A DNA stretch of 64,000 nt, taken from assembly GCF_003367235.1 (NCBI RefSeq), contig NZ_QRGP01000001.1:806001-870000 (forward strand), in the 5' to 3' direction. Shown here one piece after another: positions 1 through 6,798 of this stretch (position 1 is its first letter; each line of letters starts with the position of its first letter). Source of the DNA: Sphingorhabdus pulchriflava. Its GTDB lineage: Bacteria > Pseudomonadota > Alphaproteobacteria > Sphingomonadales > Sphingomonadaceae. Made by a program: the position numbers and the translations under genes. Below the pieces are notes generated by a model. The model had not been told where the DNA came from. It did not search any database and was given only the letters and a program-made list of their open reading frames with translations.

Positions 1-347
1 TCGCACGGCAAATTGGCCTGAAACAGGCGATGGGAATGATATTAACCTCACGGCGCGTGAGTGCAGCGGAAGGCGCGCGGCTTGGCTTCGTCAACGAGGT
101 GGTTGCAACCGGGCAATTGCAGGCTGCAACTTTGCGCTGGTGTTCGGAGATATTGCGGGCTTCCCCAATGTCGATCCGCGCCTCAAAAGAGGCGGTGTAT
201 CGCGGGCTCGATGAAAGTGGCGTGGCAGCAGCGATGCGTAACCAGAAAAGCTACCCCGCATTTGCGGCCTGGGCCGAAAGCGACGATGCCCGCGAAGGGC
301 CCAGGGCATTTGCGGAAAAGCGACCGCCTGTTTGGAAGGGGCGTTAA
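1..347 (+). CDS. Enoyl-CoA hydratase/isomerase family protein, 3' part
   Basis: The reading frame is open from the window edge, so the 5' end is missing and about 115 C-terminal residues remain. The segment LTSRRVSAAEGARLGFVNEV matches the crotonase C-terminal region (LTGRxxxAxEAxxxGLVNxV), followed by the usual SIRASKEAVYRGL helix. Crotonase enzymes hydrate or isomerise enoyl-CoA thioesters in beta-oxidation-like pathways. The catalytic oxyanion-hole half lies outside the window, so hydratase, isomerase and hydrolase subtypes cannot be told apart. It is the first sign of the CoA-ester catabolic cluster that continues to the right. Confidence 0.85.
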   Translation, partial: ARQIGLKQAMGMILTSRRVSAAEGARLGFVNEVVATGQLQAATLRWCSEILRASPMSIRASKEAVYRGLDESGVAAAMRNQKSYPAFAAWAESDDAREGPRAFAEKRPPVWKGR

Positions 348-410
348 AGGTCGATTCCGGAAATTGCTGGACAGCCCATCAGAATCCAAGCTGCGCACAA
401 CAAAAAATAC

Positions 411-432
411 CCCGCCAGCCCAGGCCGACGGG
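411..432 (-). terminator. Rho-independent terminator of the 460-1683 amidohydrolase
   Basis: Read on the minus strand this is a 10-bp stem, CCCGTCGGCC paired with GGCTGGCGGG through two G-U wobbles. It is followed after GTA by six T (complement of the A run at 402-407). It lies about 28 bp past the minus-strand stop codon. On the plus strand the stem has two mismatches, so it serves the minus-strand gene rather than the converging crotonase gene. Confidence 0.7.
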
Positions 433-459
433 ATAAGTGGAGGAGAAGGTTAAACCCTG

Positions 460-1683
460 TCAGGCGGCAATCGCCAGTTCCTGACGCCTTGCATCCACCT
501 GCGATTGCAGATTGGCGCGGCTGAAGAGCTTGGCTGCATTACCCCCCAGGACGGCGACGAAATCGTCGATGCTAGCATCCGGGTGCTCGGCCATCATCTT
601 GTCGACAACGTTGCGGGTGAAGGGAAATGTGCCTTCAGAATGCGGATAGTCGCTGGCGAAAAGCAGAGCCTCGATACCCACGCCGCGCCGTGTGGCGATC
701 GATCCGGTGTCGTTCTGCAAGGCGCAATGCACCTGATCGCGTACGATCTGACTGGGCAGTCGTGACAATTTTGGGGAGATTGACGGGGCGTGCCCGTTAT
801 AGACCTCGTCCATGCGCTCGGCGAGGCCCCAAAGCCAGCCTGCGCTATGCTCGGCAAACAGGATATGGGCTTTCGGATTGCGATCCAGCACACCACCAGC
901 GACCAACTGGGTGATGATTTCGACCGCGTCATTCATCTGCCGGGTGTAGTTGTACAGCGCGCCGCCGGGTCCGCGAAGCGCACGGATGTTGATGTCGCCA
1001 ACACCGGTATGGAAGACCAGGGGAATGCCTTTCTCGCCTGCAAAGGCAAAAATCGGATCCCAGCGTGGATCATTGTAATTGTTGAGGCCCTCCCACAGAC
1101 AGAAAGCGGCATAGCCCAATTCGGCGGTTCGCTTGCATTCTGCCAATGCATCGTCAAAGTCGAAGCAGGGGATCATCGCGGCGGGAATCAACCGGTCGCG
1201 GACGGGGGCGGTATATTCCCAAGCCCAGTCGTTATAGATCTGGCATGCGGTGCGTTGGCCTTCGCGGTCACTGATGCGCGGCAGCATCAGGCCCAGCGAC
1301 GGGAAGACGAGTTCGGCGTCGACGCCGTCACGATCCATGTCGGCCAGACGCAGGTCCAGATCGCGTGCGCCGCGTCTTTTGGTGTCGACGGCACAATCGC
1401 TGACAAAATTTTCCTTGGCATCGGTGCAACTGCGATCGGCGTTGGTGCCGGTTTGGGCGTTGAAGGCGGCATCGCCTTCGCCGGTTTTATGCTGGTGAAA
1501 ATTGGTCTGGATTTTCAGGATGACCTGCTCACCGATCTTTGTGATCCGCAAATCGCCATCGGACTCGCTGCGGATGGCAAATTGCTGCAGATGTTCGGGC
1601 ATTGCCTTCACAAAAAGATCCGGCGGTTCGGCGACATGGGCGTCGCAACTGAAAACAAAGGGGCGGGCAGCGGTATCAGACAT
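460..1683 (-). CDS. Amidohydrolase family protein (ACMSD-like TIM barrel), first of three
   Basis: This 407-residue protein belongs to the amidohydrolase-2 (PF04909) group, which holds metal-dependent hydrolases and non-oxidative decarboxylases such as ACMSD and LigW-like enzymes. Metal-site candidates are visible: DAH at residues 14-16, H225 in HTGVGD, EH at 278-279 and D345 in ASDYPHSEGTFP. Residues about 52-100 form an insertion that its neighbour at 1876-2994 lacks. It is separated from that paralogue by a terminator and has its own upstream region with a TAGGTATCTA element at 1749. The reaction is unknown. Hydrolysis or decarboxylation of a ring-cleavage or CoA-pathway intermediate is the family-based guess. 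Confidence 0.85.
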   Translation of the reverse strand: MSDTAARPFVFSCDAHVAEPPDLFVKAMPEHLQQFAIRSESDGDLRITKIGEQVILKIQTNFHQHKTGEGDAAFNAQTGTNADRSCTDAKENFVSDCAVDTKRRGARDLDLRLADMDRDGVDAELVFPSLGLMLPRISDREGQRTACQIYNDWAWEYTAPVRDRLIPAAMIPCFDFDDALAECKRTAELGYAAFCLWEGLNNYNDPRWDPIFAFAGEKGIPLVFHTGVGDINIRALRGPGGALYNYTRQMNDAVEIITQLVAGGVLDRNPKAHILFAEHSAGWLWGLAERMDEVYNGHAPSISPKLSRLPSQIVRDQVHCALQNDTGSIATRRGVGIEALLFASDYPHSEGTFPFTRNVVDKMMAEHPDASIDDFVAVLGGNAAKLFSRANLQSQVDARRQELAIAA

Positions 1684-1748
1684 GGCATTTCTCCTGCGTA
1701 ACAGCGACGAATCGTTCGCTTCGGCCTTGCAGTTCGAGAATGCCTAAA

Positions 1749-1758
1749 TAGGTATCTA
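1749..1758. promoter_or_regulatory. Operator-like near-palindrome TAGGTATCTA
   Basis: TAGGTATCTA is palindromic except for one central pair (form TAGnTAnCTA). It lies about 66 bp upstream of the minus-strand start at 1683, inside an AT-rich intergenic stretch. The same form recurs at 3038, 10398 and 21695. The binding protein is not known. Confidence 0.45.
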
Positions 1759-1825
1759 ATAAAATTGATATAGGTCAAAATATGCGCAAAATTAGGCAAA
1801 TTAAGACTTTTAAAGATACTTAAAA

Positions 1826-1852
1826 GCCGCGACTACAAGATGTAGCCGCGGC
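1826..1852 (-). terminator. Terminator hairpin of the 1876-2994 amidohydrolase
   Basis: The arms GCCGCGACTACA and TGTAGCCGCGGC form a 12-bp stem with one mismatch around an AGA loop. On the minus strand it starts 24 bp after the stop codon and is followed by TTTTA, so it ends transcription of the upstream amidohydrolase gene. AATTTT on the other side could make it weakly bidirectional. Confidence 0.75.
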
Positions 1853-1875
1853 TCAATTTTGTCAGAAACTGGTAT

Positions 1876-2994
1876 TTATGCTGCCAATAAAACAGGGCTA
1901 GTCGACACCACCGGCTCAATTCCAAACAGCCGAGCTCCGTTCAGTCCCAGAATGTCAGCGCGCACCGAATCACTGACGTTAAGACCTGCGAACAGCTCCT
2001 CAGTGAGTTTGCGACTTATCGGGAAAGTACCTTCTGCATGCGGATAATCGGATCCCCACATGATGTTGCGCGCTCCAGGGAGTCCCGCTGCTGCGGCGGT
2101 AATGCAGGCGCGGTCATGCTGGAAGCTGGCCCACACCTGATCGTCGATGATCTGGCTCGGCTTGCGCGACAATTTCGGGAAAACGAAATTGGCATGTGCT
2201 TCGCAGACTTCATCCATTCGCTCGGCAAGTGCGACTAGCCAGCTTGCGCCACTTTCGATGAACGCGACGCGCGCCTTGGGATTACGATCGAGCACGCCGC
2301 CGGACACCAGATACATGGCGCTGGTGCAGGCATCCATCATCTGGTTCGAATAGTTGATAATGCCAGCACCTTGGCCGCGTTCAATGACTACTGATTCAAG
2401 ACCGGTACCAGTATGCATCACAAAAACGATACCCAACTCTGCACCTTTGGCAAACACGACGTTCCATTTTTCGTCATTGTATTTGGGCAGGTTCGGCGGG
2501 GATACAGCCGGCAGCATTGCTGCCGTGAAGCCCTTGCTTGCTAGATATTCGAGTTCGGCGACGGTATTCGAAAAATCGAGAACGGGCAACATTCCGCAAC
2601 GAACAAAGCGGTTGGGGTGGCTTCCCAAGAAATCATTGTTCCAGTCATTATACAGACGGGCCGAAGCTGCTTCGGCTTCCGCGCTGTCGAGCGCATAGAG
2701 CCACAGGCCGAGCGATGGGAAGCAAATTTCGGCATCGATGCCTTCCAGTTCCATATCTTCCAGACGGCCCGGAATTTCCCGGATGCCCTTGCGTTCGTTA
2801 TCGCCCAACGCCTTTTCGCGATGCTGGCCAACGCGCAGCCGGTAGATGATCTTTTCTTCGGTGCCGGTTATCAGAAATTCGCCTTCTTTACGCGAGTGGA
2901 TTGCGTGTTTCTTGAGCGACGCCGGAAGTCCGTCGAGGAAAATTCCTGCGGGTTCCATGATGTGGCTGTCGGCGCTGAAAACAAAAGGCTTCAT
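1876..2994 (-). CDS. Amidohydrolase family protein (ACMSD-like), second of three
   Basis: This is a 372-residue paralogue of the 460-1683 product, with the same order of motifs: DSH at 9-11, HTGTG with H194, and D316 in GSDYPHAEGTFP. The stretch YNDWNNDF matches YNDWAWEY of its neighbour, and both share the GGVLDRNPKA segment, which points to a tandem duplication followed by divergence. It is transcribed away from the FadR-type regulator at 3136. The divergent region holds a TAGATACCTA element, so regulation by that or another cluster regulator is likely but unproven. The substrate is unknown. Confidence 0.85.
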   Translation of the reverse strand: MKPFVFSADSHIMEPAGIFLDGLPASLKKHAIHSRKEGEFLITGTEEKIIYRLRVGQHREKALGDNERKGIREIPGRLEDMELEGIDAEICFPSLGLWLYALDSAEAEAASARLYNDWNNDFLGSHPNRFVRCGMLPVLDFSNTVAELEYLASKGFTAAMLPAVSPPNLPKYNDEKWNVVFAKGAELGIVFVMHTGTGLESVVIERGQGAGIINYSNQMMDACTSAMYLVSGGVLDRNPKARVAFIESGASWLVALAERMDEVCEAHANFVFPKLSRKPSQIIDDQVWASFQHDRACITAAAAGLPGARNIMWGSDYPHAEGTFPISRKLTEELFAGLNVSDSVRADILGLNGARLFGIEPVVSTSPVLLAA

Positions 2995-3037
2995 TACTAA
3001 ACTCCTCTAACGCTCGTTTTCCATCGAGTCGCATTAA

Positions 3038-3047
3038 TAGATACCTA
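3038..3047. promoter_or_regulatory. Operator-like near-palindrome TAGATACCTA in divergent promoter
   Basis: TAGATACCTA, one central mismatch from a perfect palindrome, is the reverse complement of the site at 1749 (TAGGTATCTA). It sits between the divergent amidohydrolase (start 2994) and the FadR-type gene (start 3136). A weaker relative, TAGATAACTC, lies at 3102-3111 just before the regulator's ribosome binding site. Confidence 0.5.
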
Positions 3048-3135
3048 GTTATACAGGTTAGCGCAAGCGATAACTGGACAGATCCGTTTTAATCCTCTAT
3101 TTAGATAACTCTATACATTTCAATAGGAGGCCTGC

Positions 3136-3837
3136 TTGCTTGCGCTCAATGGTGAAGGTTCACTGGTCACACGTACCGCTCAGGCTTTGTCCAATTTGAG
3201 CATGGAGCATGCTCCCGGAGATTATCTGGGGGCAGAGGATGAACTGCTGGCAAAGCTGTCAGTCAGTCGTCCCACATTGCGGCAAGCGGCAAAAATAGTC
3301 GAAAGTGATCGGCTGATCAGCGTCAGGCGCGGTATCAAAGGCGGTTTCTATGCGACTCGCCCCAATGCAGCAGATGCGATCAAAGCACTTGCCCGCTATT
3401 TACGGTTGAATGGCGCGACAATCGCCGATGTTTTTGCCGTGACTAAGTTGGTCGCGGAACAGGCAGGAGCCTTGGCCGCATCGAGTCGCGATCCAGATCA
3501 TCGCGCGCAACTCACAAGGTTTAGGGATTCGATCGAACGGAATATCACGCCGGGCTCGCTGATACGGGCCGAAGGCGCGCTGGCGCGGCTGATTGCTGAC
3601 ATGAGCGGTAATCCGGCAATGCAGATCGTCATGGAGATCGGCTACACTTTTGGCATGGAAGAACAGGGGATGCGATTTTATGCCAGTGAGGTAGACCGCG
3701 AACGAACGCGGTTGCTCCAAATTACACTTTGCGATGCGATTCTGGCGGGTGACGCTGAAATTGCCAGACTGATGATGCGACGTCGGTCGGCAATGATCGA
3801 AGAGTGGATCAAGCGCGAGGTGGAGGCGACACAATGA
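3136..3837 (+). CDS. FadR/GntR-family transcriptional regulator
   Basis: The protein has 233 residues. An N-terminal winged helix-turn-helix (about 15-75, with LSVSRPTLRQAAKIVESDRL and the RRGIKGGF wing) is followed by an all-helical FCD ligand-binding domain (about 85-225), as in FadR-subfamily GntR proteins that sense small acids or acyl-CoAs. The start is a TTG at 3136, chosen because a perfect AGGAGG lies 5 bases upstream at 3125-3130. The stop overlaps the next start (ATGA). It is a good candidate for local control of the catabolic genes and possibly of its own promoter. The effector is unknown. Confidence 0.88.
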   Translation: MLALNGEGSLVTRTAQALSNLSMEHAPGDYLGAEDELLAKLSVSRPTLRQAAKIVESDRLISVRRGIKGGFYATRPNAADAIKALARYLRLNGATIADVFAVTKLVAEQAGALAASSRDPDHRAQLTRFRDSIERNITPGSLIRAEGALARLIADMSGNPAMQIVMEIGYTFGMEEQGMRFYASEVDRERTRLLQITLCDAILAGDAEIARLMMRRRSAMIEEWIKREVEATQ

Positions 3838-5063
3838 CCTATGTCCGCGAGTTCAAAGGCTTTGCCGGTATTCGGCTGGAGGCGGATGATATCGGGTCAG
3901 CGGACGATCCGTCGATCATCCTCCTTCACGGCGCAGGACAGACGCGACAGGTTTGGGAAGATGTGGCTGTCGCTTTGCAGCAGGCTGGTCGGCATGTAAT
4001 CAACATTGATTTGCGCGGACATGGCGGCAGCGAATGGCCTGAAGATGGTCGTTATGATTTTGATGCGTATGTGGAAGACTTGCGCGCTGTGCTGGCGCAG
4101 ATGCGGACACGGCCTGTCGTAGTCGCGGCAACTTTGGGAGGCTGGATTGCGACTATCGCGCTTGCGGAAGAGGCTGCTACCCTTGCTGCAGGACTTGTTC
4201 TGGTAGACTTGCCGATGACAAACGATCCAGATGTTACGCGAACAATGGCGGAAAAGTTGCGCAATCTAGCAACAACGCGGGTGGGCAAGCCGGATTACGA
4301 CGTTCGGTTTTTCGACCGATTTGATATGAGCGGCGTGATCGACAGGATCAATTCTGCCGCGTCGCAGATAAATATCCCGGTGTTGTTCGTGTGTGGCGCC
4401 CGCAGCAACCTTACGGGTGGTGCTCAAGCCGCATCATTTGTCAACCAATTGCCAGATGTAGAGGCTATTGAGGTGGAGGACAGCGGTCTGTTGGTCACGG
4501 CCGAACGCACCGAGAACTTTAATGCGTTGCTGATTGACTTTCTGGAGCGAAAGCACCCTCGCTTTGTGTCGGAATTCCGGGAAGGATCGGATGCTAGGAC
4601 CTTTCGCGATGCGCTTGGCTGCTTTGCAACGGGTGTGACAATCATCACTGCGATGGCACCCGACGGTTCACCAATCGGCCTGACTGCAAACAGTTTCACC
4701 AGCGTTTCACTTGATCCACCCTTGCTGCTCGTTTGCATCGCCAACAACGCAGGCAGTGGACCCGTTCTGCGTGAAGCGGAGCGTTTTGCGGTGAATGTGC
4801 TGCAGATCGGCCAACAGCCTACATCGAATCGTTTCGCCGGAAAGGGCGAGGATCGCTTTGCCGCCACGCCTTGGGAGATGGGTGAGTTCGGCACACCGGT
4901 GCTTACGGGCTCGCTCAGCAGTTTTGAATGCGCTCGCGATGCGGTGCATGATGGCGGAGACCATTTCATCCTGGTGGGAAGGGTCTTAAAGGCGATGTTT
5001 GAGCCTCGCCGCGATCCTTTGCTCTACTTCCGTGGTAAATATCGCCGCCTGCATTTTGCCTGA
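3834..5063 (+). CDS. Alpha/beta-hydrolase-fold domain fused to a flavin reductase domain
   Basis: This 409-residue fusion starts at ATG 3834, inside an ATGA overlap and 7 bases after GGAGG. Residues 1-240 have an alpha/beta-hydrolase fold (LLHGAG oxyanion loop, DLRGHGGS). All three catalytic positions appear altered by eye alignment: T100 at the nucleophile elbow (AATLGG), N192 at the acid and L219 at the usual histidine. The domain may therefore be a pseudoenzyme or a binding module. Residues about 255-405 form an FMN-binding split barrel of the flavin reductase family (ATGVTIITA, GLTANSFTSVSLDPPLLLVC, GDHFILVGRV), which would supply reduced flavin to a monooxygenase. No flavin monooxygenase lies in the window. 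Confidence 0.85.
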   Translation: MTYVREFKGFAGIRLEADDIGSADDPSIILLHGAGQTRQVWEDVAVALQQAGRHVINIDLRGHGGSEWPEDGRYDFDAYVEDLRAVLAQMRTRPVVVAATLGGWIATIALAEEAATLAAGLVLVDLPMTNDPDVTRTMAEKLRNLATTRVGKPDYDVRFFDRFDMSGVIDRINSAASQINIPVLFVCGARSNLTGGAQAASFVNQLPDVEAIEVEDSGLLVTAERTENFNALLIDFLERKHPRFVSEFREGSDARTFRDALGCFATGVTIITAMAPDGSPIGLTANSFTSVSLDPPLLLVCIANNAGSGPVLREAERFAVNVLQIGQQPTSNRFAGKGEDRFAATPWEMGEFGTPVLTGSLSSFECARDAVHDGGDHFILVGRVLKAMFEPRRDPLLYFRGKYRRLHFA

Positions 5064-5144
5064 TTTGTATCGGGACTGGACAAGCGCTACAGCTTAATCA
5101 TAATGCACTTAGTTATATAAGTTGGGATTCGGAGAGGAAAAGCT

Positions 5145-6362
5145 GTGGCTTGGGCCAATCAAGACAAAACCGCTATCGTCGGTATCGGCGCGACGGACTA
5201 TTATGTTCGTGGCAAGAGCTGGCCGCGCACAATCAACGACATGGCCGCCGAAGCGATCATGAATGCCTGCGCGGATGCGGGTATCAGCCACAAGCAGATA
5301 GATGGTTTCGCCTATTATTCGACTGCAGGAGCGGGCTATCTCGACAAGTTCGATACCGCCAGCCTGATGGAAACGCTGGGCATGCCGCATATCAGCTATT
5401 CGGCAACCTTGACCTCCGGTGGCGGTGGCTGCCCAGGTGCCATTGGACTGGCGACAGCGGGCCTGATGAACGAGGATTGCACCTACACGGTGACGCTAAT
5501 GGCATTGCAACAATTGCCGCAGCATCGGCTGGGTGTCGTTTTCGGCGCCTCCGCGCCGAGCCCCGAGAATAGTTTCCTGCAACCGTCCGGACTGGTCGGC
5601 CCCGGACATCTAATGTCGATGCTGACGCGGCGTCACATGCACCTTTATGGTACCCAACCAGAGGCTTTCAAAGAAATCGTTCAGGCGACGCGAGCCAACA
5701 CACATAACCGCCCCAAGGCCGTGCGCCGCAATCCGCTATCGGACGAGGAATATTGGGGCTCGCCGATGTTGGCGGATCCATTAAGGCGTTTGGACTTCTG
5801 TCTGGAAACCGATGGTGCCGTGGCAGTCATTACGACAACGATGGATCGCGCCAAGGATTGTCGCCACAAACCCGCTGTTGTGCATGCATGTGCCCATGGC
5901 GGGCAGCGTGAATGGGGCAGGGCCTTTGCCTGGATGGGCATGCCCGATCCGCACTTCGCGTCGTCTGGCCACAAATTTACCGCTGATCGGATCTGGGCAC
6001 AATCGGGCCTCACAGCCAAGGATGTGGATGTTGCGCTTATTTACGATCATTTCTCTCCTATGGTGCTTATGCAACTGGAGGATTACGGCTTTTGCGAGAA
6101 GGGGGAGGGCAGTGATTATGTCCTATCAGGGAAAATCCGCTATGATGCCGCTACGCAAGGTGGCGTGAATGGCGGAGTGCCCGTCAATACGCACGGCGGC
6201 AATCTCAACGAAGCCTACATCATCGGCATGACCCACATTGTTGAGGGTGTCGAGCAGGTGCGCGGCACCGCGATCAATCAGGTAAAAGATGCAGAATTTG
6301 CGCTCGTTTCTGGCGGGCCCGCGTCGCTTCCTGTTTCCAGCCTCATTCTCCGGAGTGCCTGA
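5145..6362 (+). CDS. Thiolase-superfamily (Ltp2/SCP2-like) protein, first copy
   Basis: This 405-residue protein starts at GTG 5145, with GGAGAGG at 5131-5137 upstream. It has the lipid-transfer/thiolase fold: N-terminal KTAIVGIGATDY, the IYDHFSPMVLMQLEDYGF motif around Y300, and a C-terminal GGVPVNTHGGNLNEAY. At the thiolase nucleophile position the segment GGGGCPGAIG seems to offer Gly rather than Cys, with the Cys displaced by about three residues. This suggests an Ltp2-type retro-aldolase rather than a thiolase. A DUF35 partner follows one base after the stop codon, as in steroid side-chain aldolase complexes. The substrate would be a beta-hydroxyacyl-CoA. Confidence 0.8.
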   Translation: MAWANQDKTAIVGIGATDYYVRGKSWPRTINDMAAEAIMNACADAGISHKQIDGFAYYSTAGAGYLDKFDTASLMETLGMPHISYSATLTSGGGGCPGAIGLATAGLMNEDCTYTVTLMALQQLPQHRLGVVFGASAPSPENSFLQPSGLVGPGHLMSMLTRRHMHLYGTQPEAFKEIVQATRANTHNRPKAVRRNPLSDEEYWGSPMLADPLRRLDFCLETDGAVAVITTTMDRAKDCRHKPAVVHACAHGGQREWGRAFAWMGMPDPHFASSGHKFTADRIWAQSGLTAKDVDVALIYDHFSPMVLMQLEDYGFCEKGEGSDYVLSGKIRYDAATQGGVNGGVPVNTHGGNLNEAYIIGMTHIVEGVEQVRGTAINQVKDAEFALVSGGPASLPVSSLILRSA

Positions 6363-6363
6363 C

Positions 6364-6792
6364 ATGACCTATGGACCCGCTCGTGCGCTACCCGGCGACC
6401 AGATCAAGATTACTACCAACCCCGATACCGAACCCTTTTGGGAAGCGGCCAAAGAACATAAACTGACGGCTTGCCAGTGCGGAGCTTGTGGTAAATTCCG
6501 CATGCCACCAACCCCGGTTTGCCCTGAATGCGGCAGCCGCGAAAAAAACTGGCCCACATTGCCGGGCACGGCGACCGTGTTCAGCTATGTGGTATGCAAT
6601 AAGAACCCGAAAAATGGCGAGGATTATGTTTACGTGCCTGTCGTCGTTGATCTGGATGGTGCCCCAGGTGCCCGGCTGAACGCCAACGTCTCGGGTTGTG
6701 ATGCCGACGATGTGTACATCGGTATGAAGGTCGTAGTAGACTGGACACCTATTCAGGATGGTTGGGTTTTACCCAATTTCAAAAAGGCCTAA
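6364..6792 (+). CDS. DUF35 OB-fold/zinc-ribbon acyl-CoA-associated protein, first copy
   Basis: The protein has 142 residues. An N-terminal rubredoxin-like zinc knuckle (C39-x2-C42 and C53-x2-C56) is followed by an OB fold, the standard DUF35 layout (ChsH2 C-terminal domain). Such proteins dock on thiolase-fold enzymes and help bind acyl-CoA or form the active aldolase. The start at ATG 6364 follows the thiolase-like stop (6360-6362) by one base, so the two are translationally coupled and almost certainly form a complex. The second pair in this cluster, 16882-18491, repeats the arrangement. Confidence 0.85.
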   Translation: MTYGPARALPGDQIKITTNPDTEPFWEAAKEHKLTACQCGACGKFRMPPTPVCPECGSREKNWPTLPGTATVFSYVVCNKNPKNGEDYVYVPVVVDLDGAPGARLNANVSGCDADDVYIGMKVVVDWTPIQDGWVLPNFKKA

Positions 6793-6798
6793 TCAGCC

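Noticed and set aside
790-1701. Long open frame on the plus strand opposite the first amidohydrolase
   Set aside because: It mirrors codon structure of the minus-strand gene, has no protein-family motif and no ribosome binding site.
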